A stretch of 32,769 nucleotides of DNA from CAYVKM01 sp964452045. Its GTDB lineage: Bacteria > Calditrichota > Calditrichia > RBG-13-44-9. The notes under the pieces are model-generated. The model did not search any database, was not told where the DNA came from, and worked only from the letters and a program-made list of their open reading frames with translations. The stretch covers positions 1 through 32,769 of the forward strand of contig CAYVKM010000039.1 in NCBI GenBank assembly GCA_964452045.1, given 5' to 3'. The position numbers and the translations under genes were made by a program. Of the stretch, positions 25,256 to 32,769 are shown piece by piece (position 1 is the stretch's first letter; the number at the start of each line of letters is the position of its first letter).

Positions 25256-26017
25256 ATGAAACGATTTTTTGTTTTTATATATGGACTGATGGGTTATGTA
25301 TTCTTTTTTGCGGTTTTTTTATATTGGATCGGATTTATGATAAATTTGTGGGTGCCCAAATCAATTGACTCAGGGCAATCATCTTCTATTATACAGGCTT
25401 TTATAATAGATCTGTTGCTCATCTCTTTGTTTGGCTTGCAACATAGCATCATGGCTCGCCACTCATTTAAGAATTGGCTGGGTAAATTTATCCCAAAATC
25501 AATGGTACGCAGTACTTTTGTGATAATATCCAGTGCCATACTGGCCTTGATCTTTTGGCAATGGCAGCCGATATCAATAGCCATATGGCATATAGATGGC
25601 GAAATTGGTCGCAATCTTATTTTTGGATTATTTGGCTTTGGATGGGTAATTCTGGTGCTATCGACTTATTTGATAAATCATTTCGAGTTGTTCGGACTTC
25701 AGCAGGTTTACAGTAACTTAAGAAAAAAGGAGTTCCGTGAGCCGCATTTTCAGACACCTTTATTATACAAAATCATTCGCCATCCGATGATGGCCGGAGT
25801 TATAGTTGCGATATTTGCTACTCCTGAGATGACTGTGGGTCATCTGCTTTTTGCATTGGGAATGACATCGTATATACTTATCGGCGTCAATTTTGAAGAA
25901 AGGGATCTGGTACGTTCATTTGGAAATCGGTATCGAAAGTATCAGAGCGAGGTGCCAAAATTCGGGCCGGTTTTGGGACGAAAAGATAAAACTGGCGAAG
26001 CAATTGAAGTCCAGTAA
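25256..26017 (+). CDS. mddA: MddA-like S-methyltransferase (NnrU/isoprenylcysteine methyltransferase superfamily)
   Basis: A 253-residue membrane protein with about five to six helices. The N-terminus (WIGFMINLWVPKSIDSG), the LQHSIMAR segment and HFELFGLQQV are features I associate with methanethiol S-methyltransferase, which uses SAM to convert methanethiol into dimethyl sulfide. The C-terminal half carries the SAM-binding pattern of the isoprenylcysteine carboxyl methyltransferase superfamily: YKIIRHPMMAG and FEERDLVRSFGNRYRKY. A close NnrU relative remains possible, so the substrate is provisional. GGAGGT sits ahead of the ATG. Control by the TetR protein is predicted from the operator at 25167. 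Confidence 0.75.
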   Translation: MKRFFVFIYGLMGYVFFFAVFLYWIGFMINLWVPKSIDSGQSSSIIQAFIIDLLLISLFGLQHSIMARHSFKNWLGKFIPKSMVRSTFVIISSAILALIFWQWQPISIAIWHIDGEIGRNLIFGLFGFGWVILVLSTYLINHFELFGLQQVYSNLRKKEFREPHFQTPLLYKIIRHPMMAGVIVAIFATPEMTVGHLLFALGMTSYILIGVNFEERDLVRSFGNRYRKYQSEVPKFGPVLGRKDKTGEAIEVQ

Positions 26018-26199
26018 TTTAATAATGCTGATTTAAGCATCGAGGAAAACTGAATTGGCGATGTGCCAATATCCTATTCTAGGGCAAGGTAGTAAGTTAT
26101 AAAATGGTCCGGTGTATCTGAAATAGGTTCACCGGATAATAAAGCAGCAGTTGAGATTAAATGGCATGAATATCTTTCAATTTTATCGGAGGCTATAAA

Positions 26200-27087
26200 A
26201 TGTTAAAAAAAATTATTTTTCGGACATATAGATTTATTTTTCAAATTACAGAAATAATCTTTCCAAAATTGGCTGCCCGCTGGGCTTTCCGCATTTTCTG
26301 TACCGTAAGAAAATCTAAGAAATCAAGTTCATCAAACTTTACTTTACCGCCTATTACAGAGCAAAAAATTTCTTTTCTCAGTCATTACAGAATGGAAAAG
26401 ATCCAATGCTCGTATATGAAGTACAGTTTTGGAAAGGGTAAAAAGATATTACTCATTCATGGTTGGGAAAGTAGGGCTATCCAGATGAATCAATTTATTG
26501 AGCCGCTAGTCAATGCCGGTTTTGAAGTATGGGCGATAGATCTTCCGGCACATGGAAATTCAACGGGAAGACTGACAAATTTGCCTGAAATGGTCGAGGC
26601 TATTCTTCATCTGGCAAAAAATATCAGAAACTTTCATACGATTATCACCCATTCACTTGGTAGTGTGATAGCCGTTAATGCCATAAAAGCAGGGGTAAAG
26701 ACAGAAAACCTGGTAACTATAGGTTCGCCGGCTTCAATGGAATTTATTCTATCGGATTTTAAGGATAAGATAAAAGCTTCGGATAAATTTATGGTCCATT
26801 TTCAGGAATTTGCTGAACAGCTGATTCAAAGGAAGTTTGAAGATTTTTCTCCCGATAGAATTTTGCCCGAATTATTGATCGGTGGATTAATTGTTCACGA
26901 TCGGGATGACAAGGAAGTGGATTACCGGCAGGCAATTGAATTGCATGAAAAATGGCCAGAAAATAAACTGATCATAACACGTGGTTTAGGTCATCGCCGC
27001 ATCTTAAGAAACAGGAAAATGATCTCTCAAATCATTGAATTTGTTCAGGAATCGCATAAACAGTCTCAAAAACAAGCCGTGGCTTAA
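26200..27087 (+). CDS. Alpha/beta-hydrolase
   Basis: A 295-residue serine hydrolase. The oxyanion HGW is at 87-89, the nucleophile elbow THSLGS puts Ser at 152, the acid is D236 or D237 (HDRDDKEV) and the His is H265 (GLGHRR), giving a complete triad. A hydrophobic N-terminal helix (about 5-35) may attach it to the membrane. Esterase, lipase or thioesterase activity is possible; substrate unknown. A GGAGG site lies before the ATG. It is 182 bp after the methyltransferase with no strong terminator between, so it may belong to the same TetR-controlled unit, though it could have its own promoter. Confidence 0.87.
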   Translation: MLKKIIFRTYRFIFQITEIIFPKLAARWAFRIFCTVRKSKKSSSSNFTLPPITEQKISFLSHYRMEKIQCSYMKYSFGKGKKILLIHGWESRAIQMNQFIEPLVNAGFEVWAIDLPAHGNSTGRLTNLPEMVEAILHLAKNIRNFHTIITHSLGSVIAVNAIKAGVKTENLVTIGSPASMEFILSDFKDKIKASDKFMVHFQEFAEQLIQRKFEDFSPDRILPELLIGGLIVHDRDDKEVDYRQAIELHEKWPENKLIITRGLGHRRILRNRKMISQIIEFVQESHKQSQKQAVA

Positions 27088-27110
27088 TCTGAATATGTTC
27101 CACGCACATT

Positions 27111-27128
27111 ATTACTATACATAGTAAT
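27111..27128. repeat. Perfect 18-bp palindrome between convergent genes
   Basis: ATTACTAT-AC-ATAGTAAT lies 24 bp past the hydrolase stop and ahead of the end of a leftward gene. It could form a weak two-way terminator, but no T-run follows, so an operator or chance palindrome is equally possible. Confidence 0.4.
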
Positions 27129-27210
27129 GATAAATCGATTCATAATACATAATTGAATTTTATAAAAGGGAAAATAAATCTGTGCAGATTAGTCCGACCA
27201 GAATTATGGA

Positions 27211-27669
27211 TTAAGCGCTCTGGCAGGGATTCTGATGCCTTAGTAGATAACTCAGTCGAAAATAATAGTGCAAACTCGACAGGAAAAGTGCCAGCCCAAT
27301 TGTTATATAAATAGTGGCAAGATATTGTCGCGGCAATGAGGAGTGACGCAGGAAGATACCCAGCGGTGCCATCACCGAAATGATCAGATAGCTTTTCCAT
27401 TCCTGAAAGGCAAAAAAGCAAACCTTATCGGGATACTGGCAAACCCGGTTGATATTTTTCCGGGCAATCTTTGAGAATCCGAATTGATACACCGCGCCAG
27501 CCAGAACCACACCGACCAGAGCAAATAACAGTGATCCCCGGTTGACCATAGTCCGGAGCCAGTGAGCAGCCAGCAGACATAGGAAAAGTCCGACGGCAGT
27601 CCAAAGTATCCCAGCGGTAAATAACAACATATTGCGGGATACGGCAGGTTTATATTTTAAAATTCTCAT
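27211..27669 (-). CDS. Small four-helix membrane protein of unknown function
   Basis: About 152 residues with hydrophobic stretches near 15-35, 45-65, 90-110 and 115-135. Conserved-looking pieces include FGFSKIARKNINR and a central FAFQEWKSYLIISVMAPLG, and I recall similar small proteins in several phyla without a known role. Loop 2-3 is basic and has a Cys pair (C77 and C84 region). I chose the ATG at 27669 because GGGGAAG lies 9 bp upstream; a TTG at 27687 would add six residues but lacks a site. It is convergent with the hydrolase. Confidence 0.72.
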   Translation of the reverse strand: MRILKYKPAVSRNMLLFTAGILWTAVGLFLCLLAAHWLRTMVNRGSLLFALVGVVLAGAVYQFGFSKIARKNINRVCQYPDKVCFFAFQEWKSYLIISVMAPLGIFLRHSSLPRQYLATIYITIGLALFLSSLHYYFRLSYLLRHQNPCQSA

Positions 27670-27687
27670 TTTGTATGGCTTCCCCAA

Positions 27688-28081
27688 TTTGTTTTACGAC
27701 TTTTTTTTAATAATTTCTACTTGAAAAACGCCATTAATATTTTCATTAATCGACAATTGATAAGTACTAATTAAATTAGATTGACTCCGGTCTATTTTAC
27801 AATATAATTTATTTTAAGAACTTTCTGGAGTTCCGTGTTAAATATTTCCTTTTATTCAAGAATTGAAACACTATCTAAACCGATTGAAAAAATATAAATC
27901 AAATCCTTCAATTATAACTGAATCCCAACAATTTCTTCATCGAATATTCATCTATTCTATATAAAATTTAATGATTTGTTTAATAGTATTAATATGGTTT
28001 TTATGATGAGTGTATTTAAAAATTCTAGACTTTGCTTTAATAATCACTTATTCAATTAATTTTGTCCATATGGAGGAAGCC
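27688..28081. other. AT-rich intergenic region with a long leader
   Basis: This 394-bp stretch contains a strong promoter at 27781-27808 and then about 265 bp of leader to the exported DsrE-like gene. A small hairpin GAACT/AGTTC lies near 27818-27833. No known riboswitch class was recognised and no gene is supported. Confidence 0.5.
27781..27808 (+). promoter_or_regulatory. Strong sigma70-like promoter
   Basis: TTGACT (27781-27786), a 16-bp spacer and a perfect TATAAT (27803-27808). It points rightward and is the best promoter match in the window. The likely target is the DsrE-like gene and then phosphoketolase. Confidence 0.7.
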
Positions 28082-28627
28082 ATGGAACGAACAATGAAGT
28101 TGGTAGCAGCTATTTTTCTTTTTATAGGATTTGGCATAAATTTAAATGCTCAAAAATGGGAGTATCCGGTAATAAAAGGTTATGGTCTGGCAGTGTTTTT
28201 GCCAAATGCGGCGGTACAACCCGATAAATCCCTGGAATATAAAATTCTGTTCGATATTTCCAAGCCTTCGGCCAGTAATGACAAAGTAAATCCAGGTCTG
28301 GATCATGTGGCTCGGTTGATCAATGTTTTTGCGACGGCTGGCATGATGCCGGATCAGATGAAACTGGTTGTAATCATTCACGGTCCTGCAGCCCCGATCG
28401 TACTTAAAAACGATCAGTATAAATCCAAATATGGAATAGATAATCCCAACATCCAATTGTTGAGCGAACTCAAGAAAGCCGGTGTTGTCCTGTATGTCTG
28501 CGGTCAAACGTTGGCAGATGATGGATTTAAGGAAGAATGGGTAAATTCTGATATTACTCTGGCTTTATCTGCGCTTACCGTAATACCAACCTATCAGCTG
28601 ATGGGATATGCTTTAATGCCGTGGTAA
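28082..28627 (+). CDS. Exported DsrE/DsrF-like protein
   Basis: A 181-residue protein with a signal peptide of about 23 residues (ending NLNAQ) and a DsrE/F-like alpha-beta domain. The core strand KLVVIIHGPA (94-103) and VVLYVCGQTL (135-144) match the family; C140 is the only Cys and sits where DsrE-type sulfur carriers place theirs. The family handles reactive sulfur in the cytoplasm, so an exported version is a periplasmic variant of uncertain job. GGAGG lies 5 bp before the ATG at 28082; a longer frame from 28010 would bury the signal peptide. It lies 69 bp upstream of phosphoketolase and probably shares its transcript. Confidence 0.82.
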   Translation: MERTMKLVAAIFLFIGFGINLNAQKWEYPVIKGYGLAVFLPNAAVQPDKSLEYKILFDISKPSASNDKVNPGLDHVARLINVFATAGMMPDQMKLVVIIHGPAAPIVLKNDQYKSKYGIDNPNIQLLSELKKAGVVLYVCGQTLADDGFKEEWVNSDITLALSALTVIPTYQLMGYALMPW

Positions 28628-28696
28628 GACGTAGTTGATTCATATAAATTGGAGTTGGTTTTGGGAGAATGTATAATTTATCAAAGGAGAAATGTT

Positions 28697-31135
28697 ATGT
28701 CTAAACCTTTGTCTCCCGACATGCTCAAAAAAATGAATGCCTATTGGCGGGCAGCAAATTATCTGTCTGTCGGGCAGATCTACCTCTATGATAATCCACT
28801 ATTGAAAGCACCGCTGAAACTGGAACATATCAAGCCGCGGTTGCTGGGTCATTGGGGAACGACCCCCGGTTTAAATTTTATCTATGTCCATTTGAACCGT
28901 GTGATTCAACAATACGATCTGAACATGATTTATGTCACCGGACCCGGTCATGGTGGACCGGGACTGGTGGCTAATACTTATCTGGAAGGTACTTACAGTG
29001 AATTTTATCCCAATATCTCTCAGGACGAAATCGGGATGAAGAAATTGTTCAAGCAGTTTTCTTTTCCAGGCGGTATTCCCAGTCATGTGGCGCCGGAGAC
29101 GCCCGGATCTATCAATGAGGGCGGGGAGCTCGGTTATTCGTTAGCTCACGCCTATGGAGCTGCATTCGATAATCCGGATCTGATTGTCGCCTGCGTGGTT
29201 GGGGATGGGGAGGCAGAGACCGGTGCATTAGCTACCGGTTGGCACTCCAATAAATTTCTGAATCCGGTACATGATGGGGCAGTGCTTCCCATTCTGCATC
29301 TTAATGGATATAAAATTGCCAATCCCACTGTGCTAGCCCGGATTCCCGCCGAAGAACTGGAGAAACTCCTGCAGGGATATGGATATCACCCTTATCTGGT
29401 GGAGGGAGATGAACCGGAAAAGGTCCATCAGTTAATGGCTGCCACCCTGGATACGGTAATCCAGGAAATAATAGAGATTCAGATAGATAGTCGGAAAAAC
29501 GGTTTTAAAAAACGACCAACATGGCCAATGATTGTCCTGCGCACACCAAAAGGGTGGACCGGTCCGAAGGAAGTTGATGGAAAACCGGTGGAAGGCACCT
29601 TCCGCGCGCACCAGGTGCCCCTGGCTGAACTGGCTACCAATCCGAAACATGTGAAGATGCTGGAACAATGGATGAAAAGTTATAAAGCTGAAGAACTTTT
29701 TGATAAAAGTGGTAAGCTGATTCCGGAGCTGGCAGCGCTTGCCCCGAAAGGGGAGAGACGCATGGGAGCAAATCCCCATGCCAATGGTGGAATCTATTTG
29801 CACGATTTACGCATGCCCGATTTCCGTGATTACGCAGTTAAGGTTAATCAACCAGGTACTACCGAAGCTGAAGCTACCCGGATCATGGGTGAGTTTCTGC
29901 GGGATGTGATGAAACTGAATTGGGACAGCCGAAACTTCCGGGTGTTTGGTCCGGATGAGACCGCTTCCAACCGCTTGACCCATCTTTTTGATGTCACTGA
30001 CCGGGTATCTACCGCCGAAATCAAAAAGACCGACGATCATGTATCGCCGAATGGACGGGTTATGGAAGTGTTAAGCGAACACCAGTGTCAGGGATGGCTG
30101 GAAGGTTATTTGCTCACCGGACGGCATGGATTGTTTTCCTGCTATGAGGCTTTTATCCACATTGTGGATTCCATGTTCAACCAGCATGCCAAATGGCTTA
30201 AGGTGACCAAAGAGATTCCCTGGCGGCGGCCTATTTCTTCCCTCAATTATTTGCTCACTTCCCATGTCTGGCGGCAGGATCATAACGGATTCAGCCATCA
30301 GGACCCTGGATTTATCGACCACGTGGTGAATAAAAAGGCTGACATTATCCGGGTCTATCTGCCACCGGATGTCAATACCCTACTTTCGGTAACTGACCAT
30401 TGTTTGCGAAGCCGCGATTATGTGAATGTTATTGTGGCCGGCAAACAGCCGGAATTGCAGTGGCTGGATATGGATGCGGCGGTTAAGCATTGTACCGCCG
30501 GACTGGGTATCTGGGAATGGGCCAGCAATGATGAAGATGGCGATCCGGATGTGGTGATGGCCTGTGCCGGCGATGTACCTACCCTGGAAACTCTGGCAGC
30601 GGTTCAGATGCTGCGAACTCATTTTCCGGAATTGAAAATCCGGGTAATCAATGTGGTGGATTTAATGACCCTGCAGCCTAAAAGCGAACATCCCCACGGG
30701 TTGAGCGATAAGGATTTTGATATTCTGTTCACCAAGGATAAACCGATTATTTTTGCCTATCATGGATATCCCTGGTTGATTCACCGCTTAACCTATCGCC
30801 GGACTAATCATAAAAATTTGCATGTGCGCGGTTACAAAGAGGAGGGAACCACCACTACACCTTTTGACATGGTGGTTATAAATGAGCTGGATCGCTTTCA
30901 TCTAGTGGGTGATGTGATTGACCGATTGGAGAAACTGGGATCCCGAGCGGCTTATACCCGGCAATTTATCCGGGATAAACTGTTGGATCATAAAAATTAT
31001 ATAGACAAACATGGTATTGACATGCCAGAGATCCGAAATTGGACATGGAGTCTGGGTACCAAAACAAAGAAACCGCAGAAAAAATCCACGCCCAGAAAAA
31101 GCGAAAAAAGCAAAAGTCAGAAAAAATCAAAGTAA
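28697..31135 (+). CDS. xfp: Xylulose-5-phosphate/fructose-6-phosphate phosphoketolase
   Basis: A thiamine-diphosphate enzyme of 812 residues that splits xylulose 5-phosphate (or fructose 6-phosphate) with phosphate to acetyl phosphate plus glyceraldehyde 3-phosphate (or erythrose 4-phosphate). Signatures: YLSVGQIYLYDNPLL near 22-36, H52 (GHWG), H85 (GPGHGG), and the ThDP motif GDGEAETGA at 169-177. The 33-residue gap between the two His matches characterised enzymes. The last 25 residues are Lys/Ser-rich and not part of the fold. AAGGAG is 7 bp before ATG 28697. No acetate kinase or phosphotransacetylase is encoded in the window. Confidence 0.95.
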   Translation: MSKPLSPDMLKKMNAYWRAANYLSVGQIYLYDNPLLKAPLKLEHIKPRLLGHWGTTPGLNFIYVHLNRVIQQYDLNMIYVTGPGHGGPGLVANTYLEGTYSEFYPNISQDEIGMKKLFKQFSFPGGIPSHVAPETPGSINEGGELGYSLAHAYGAAFDNPDLIVACVVGDGEAETGALATGWHSNKFLNPVHDGAVLPILHLNGYKIANPTVLARIPAEELEKLLQGYGYHPYLVEGDEPEKVHQLMAATLDTVIQEIIEIQIDSRKNGFKKRPTWPMIVLRTPKGWTGPKEVDGKPVEGTFRAHQVPLAELATNPKHVKMLEQWMKSYKAEELFDKSGKLIPELAALAPKGERRMGANPHANGGIYLHDLRMPDFRDYAVKVNQPGTTEAEATRIMGEFLRDVMKLNWDSRNFRVFGPDETASNRLTHLFDVTDRVSTAEIKKTDDHVSPNGRVMEVLSEHQCQGWLEGYLLTGRHGLFSCYEAFIHIVDSMFNQHAKWLKVTKEIPWRRPISSLNYLLTSHVWRQDHNGFSHQDPGFIDHVVNKKADIIRVYLPPDVNTLLSVTDHCLRSRDYVNVIVAGKQPELQWLDMDAAVKHCTAGLGIWEWASNDEDGDPDVVMACAGDVPTLETLAAVQMLRTHFPELKIRVINVVDLMTLQPKSEHPHGLSDKDFDILFTKDKPIIFAYHGYPWLIHRLTYRRTNHKNLHVRGYKEEGTTTTPFDMVVINELDRFHLVGDVIDRLEKLGSRAAYTRQFIRDKLLDHKNYIDKHGIDMPEIRNWTWSLGTKTKKPQKKSTPRKSEKSKSQKKSK

Positions 31136-31232
31136 AGGTATGATATTATAATTTTAAAAATAGGGAATTTTATCATCTATTTTGAATTTTATTAAGTATG
31201 ATTATTGCTTTAGCACGAAATTTAAGTGGGCT

Positions 31233-31335
31233 GTCATTGCGAGCGAAGCGAAGCAATCTCATTTTTTTTCAACTCAAAGCCGAGATTGCTTCGTCGTTTT
31301 CCTGCCGGATGCTGGCAGGCACTCCTCGCAATGAC
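31233..31335. repeat. REP-like inverted repeat, GTCATTGCGAG type
   Basis: Opens GTCATTGCGAGCGAAGCGAA, continues GCAATCTC, and is mirrored by GAGATTGCTTCG and a closing CTCGCAATGAC. This family of intergenic repeats is known from many bacterial genomes. A CCTGCC/GGCAGG palindrome is nested at 31301-31319. An open frame over it (31198-31389) is a by-product of the repeat. It lies between phosphoketolase and the aldo/keto reductase. Confidence 0.85.
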
Positions 31336-31415
31336 TCGCTACTGAATAGGTCGATTAAGGTAAAAATGAGATACAAAATGAATAATTGAAAAAAACCGGA
31401 AAAGGAGGATAAATC

Positions 31416-32402
31416 ATGGAAAAAAGAAAATTAGGAAAGCAAGGTTTAACCGTATCGGCAATTGGTCTTGGTTGTATGGGTATGTCCGAATTCTACGGAC
31501 AGGTAGACGAAAAAAAATCGATTGAGACAATCCATCAGGCATTGGACCTGGGCATTACCTTTCTTGATACTGCGGATATGTATGGTCCCTACAAAAATGA
31601 GAAGCTGGTTGGGAAGGCTATTGCCGCAAAACGGGACAAGATTATTCTGGCTACAAAATTCGGGATTGTCCGGACTGGAGATCCGGGCGTTCGTGGTGTA
31701 AATGGCAAACCGGAGTATGTCAAATCGGCCTGCGATGCTTCCCTGCAGAGACTGGGTGTGGATCATATCGATCTGTATTATCAGCACCGGGTGGATCCTG
31801 AGGTACCGATTGAGGATACAGTGGGAGCCATGGCTGCCCTGGTTCAGGCCGGTAAAGTGCGTTTTCTGGGGCTTTCCGAAGCCGGTCCGCAGACGATACG
31901 CCGAGCTCATCATGTACATCCGATCAGCGCTTTGCAAACAGAATATTCCCTCTGGACGCGGGATCCGGAAGATGAAATTTTGGAAACTATCCGGGATCTG
32001 GGAATCGGTTTTGTCGCCTACAGTCCATTGGGTCGGGGATTCCTTACCGGGAGATTCCAAAAATTCGAAGACATTCCCGAGGATGATTACCGCCGCCATT
32101 CTCCGCGCTTTCAGGGCGAGAATTTCCAAAAGAATTTGGATCTGGTTAAAAAAGTCAGCGAAATTGCCAAACAGAAAGGAGTTAAACCCGGACAGCTGGC
32201 ACTGGCCTGGGTGCTGGCTCAGGGTAAGGATATCGCGCCAATTCCCGGCACCACAATACCGGAACATTTGAAAGAAAATGTTGAGGCCTTAACTATTAAA
32301 CTGTCGGATGAAGACCTGGCTGAGATTAACCAGGTTATGCCGGAGGGCATTGCCAGCGGTTTGCGTTATCCCGAATCGATGATGCATTTGGTGAATGGGT
32401 AG
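31416..32402 (+). CDS. Aldo/keto reductase
   Basis: A 328-residue NAD(P)H-dependent oxidoreductase with the (beta/alpha)8 barrel pattern. The catalytic tetrad is D51, Y56, K81 and H124 (in LDTADMYG, ATKFG and YYQHR). The C-terminal cofactor-binding segment IPGTTIPEHLKENVEA is present. The closest-looking group is the general alcohol/aldehyde reductases of about 330 residues that act on small carbonyls; the substrate is not set by sequence. A strong AAAGGAGG precedes the ATG. A weak TTGG/CCAA hairpin follows near 32445-32462. It is probably monocistronic. Confidence 0.92.
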   Translation: MEKRKLGKQGLTVSAIGLGCMGMSEFYGQVDEKKSIETIHQALDLGITFLDTADMYGPYKNEKLVGKAIAAKRDKIILATKFGIVRTGDPGVRGVNGKPEYVKSACDASLQRLGVDHIDLYYQHRVDPEVPIEDTVGAMAALVQAGKVRFLGLSEAGPQTIRRAHHVHPISALQTEYSLWTRDPEDEILETIRDLGIGFVAYSPLGRGFLTGRFQKFEDIPEDDYRRHSPRFQGENFQKNLDLVKKVSEIAKQKGVKPGQLALAWVLAQGKDIAPIPGTTIPEHLKENVEALTIKLSDEDLAEINQVMPEGIASGLRYPESMMHLVNG

Positions 32403-32497
32403 CAGGGTTTTCTCATGGGAATCACAAAAAACGGCCGATTGAGAGATTGGTATTTTTCCAAATTATAGACGTAATCGCAAAAAGTCATTTTTATAGA

Positions 32498-32743
32498 TTA
32501 GTTTGGATTAATAAAAAGGAAAATAATGCCTGCTATTATAGCGAAAAAAGAAATCCATTTTGCTCTCGCATTGAACATTCTTCTCAACTCATCCACTTTC
32601 TCATCCGACATTCCTTTGCCATAAAATCTAAGATTTATATCCGTACTTTTTTCTTTCAGCAGATAAGTTAAAATGCCAAGTAAAATAAAAAATAATCCCA
32701 ATATTTTAAATATCATATGCTCTGTCTTGACTTGGTGTTGCAT
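32498..32743 (-). CDS. Small two-helix membrane protein
   Basis: An 81-residue protein with membrane helices at about 10-29 and 61-78 and a charged connecting loop (SDEKVDELRRMFNARAKW). The loop's amphipathic pattern and the hydrophobic ends look like a genuine short membrane protein; no family was recognised. The ATG at 32743 has no clear Shine-Dalgarno site; an in-frame ATG at 32716 would give 72 residues and keeps both helices, so the start is open. Confidence 0.55.
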   Translation of the reverse strand: MQHQVKTEHMIFKILGLFFILLGILTYLLKEKSTDINLRFYGKGMSDEKVDELRRMFNARAKWISFFAIIAGIIFLFINPN

Positions 32744-32769
32744 AAAATTAATTAAGTATAACCATGAAG

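Noticed and set aside
25992..26199. Hairpins after the methyltransferase gene as a terminator
   Set aside because: The stems (TTGGC/GCCAA, CCGGTG/CACCGG) are short or widely looped and lack a T-run.
28649..28696. 16-codon TTG-start extension of phosphoketolase
   Set aside because: ATG 28697 has a well-placed AAGGAG and gives the usual N-terminus.
31198..31389. 63-codon open frame on the + strand
   Set aside because: It is created by the GTCATTGCGAG repeat; the encoded LSLRAKRSNL stretch is the usual false translation of this element.
31446..32267. 273-codon antisense frame inside the aldo/keto reductase gene
   Set aside because: Shadow frame; the sense strand carries the complete catalytic tetrad and a strong ribosome binding site.

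Overview
The window reads as a chromosomal piece of a Gram-negative (diderm), AT-leaning bacterium: it has a TolC/adaptor/RND efflux set, signal peptides followed by periplasmic domains, and two glutamate dehydrogenases. Most genes carry a clear GGAGG-type ribosome binding site, which argues against Bacteroidota proper; several start with GTG or TTG. Gene content (phosphoketolase, receiver-fused PEP/pyruvate-binding protein, KbaZ-like protein) would suit an FCB-group lineage such as Calditrichota, but that placement is inference only. No tRNA, rRNA, CRISPR array, transposase or phage gene was seen.

Layout. 1-667: start of a leftward membrane protein, a REP-like inverted repeat and a possible promoter. 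668-13174: a rightward run of ten genes: DedA-PAP2 fusion, TolC, adaptor, RND pump, a translationally coupled secreted protein, DUF1003, APC permease, DUF488, MFS transporter and a multi-cluster Fe-S protein. 13175-18540: a leftward block (metallophosphoesterase, a large PEP/pyruvate-binding protein with receiver-like domains, and a GudB/RocG-type glutamate dehydrogenase), separated from the first block by two UUCG-loop hairpins. 18541-20352: a 459-bp divergent region and a second, GdhA-type glutamate dehydrogenase. 20353-20703: two successive terminators with a candidate small RNA between them. 20704-22778: leftward zinc-ribbon membrane protein and RlmI-like rRNA methyltransferase. 23117-27087: KbaZ/GatZ-like protein, then TetR regulator, MddA-like methyltransferase and alpha/beta hydrolase; the TetR gene and the methyltransferase share the same palindromic operator. 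27211-27669: leftward small membrane protein. 28082-31135: exported DsrE-like protein and phosphoketolase. 31233-31335: second REP-like repeat. 31416-32743: aldo/keto reductase and a leftward two-helix membrane protein.

How it fits together. The first block looks like an envelope/transport operon (tripartite efflux plus permeases and an Fe-S protein). The middle holds central nitrogen and carbon nodes: paired glutamate dehydrogenases, a pyruvate/PEP-type ATP-grasp protein of unknown output, and phosphoketolase, which turns sugar phosphates into acetyl phosphate. The clearest regulatory logic is the TetR-operator pair at 24528 and 25167. The least explained items are the receiver-fused ATP-grasp protein, the RND-coupled secreted protein and the candidate small RNA carrying an anti-Shine-Dalgarno motif.
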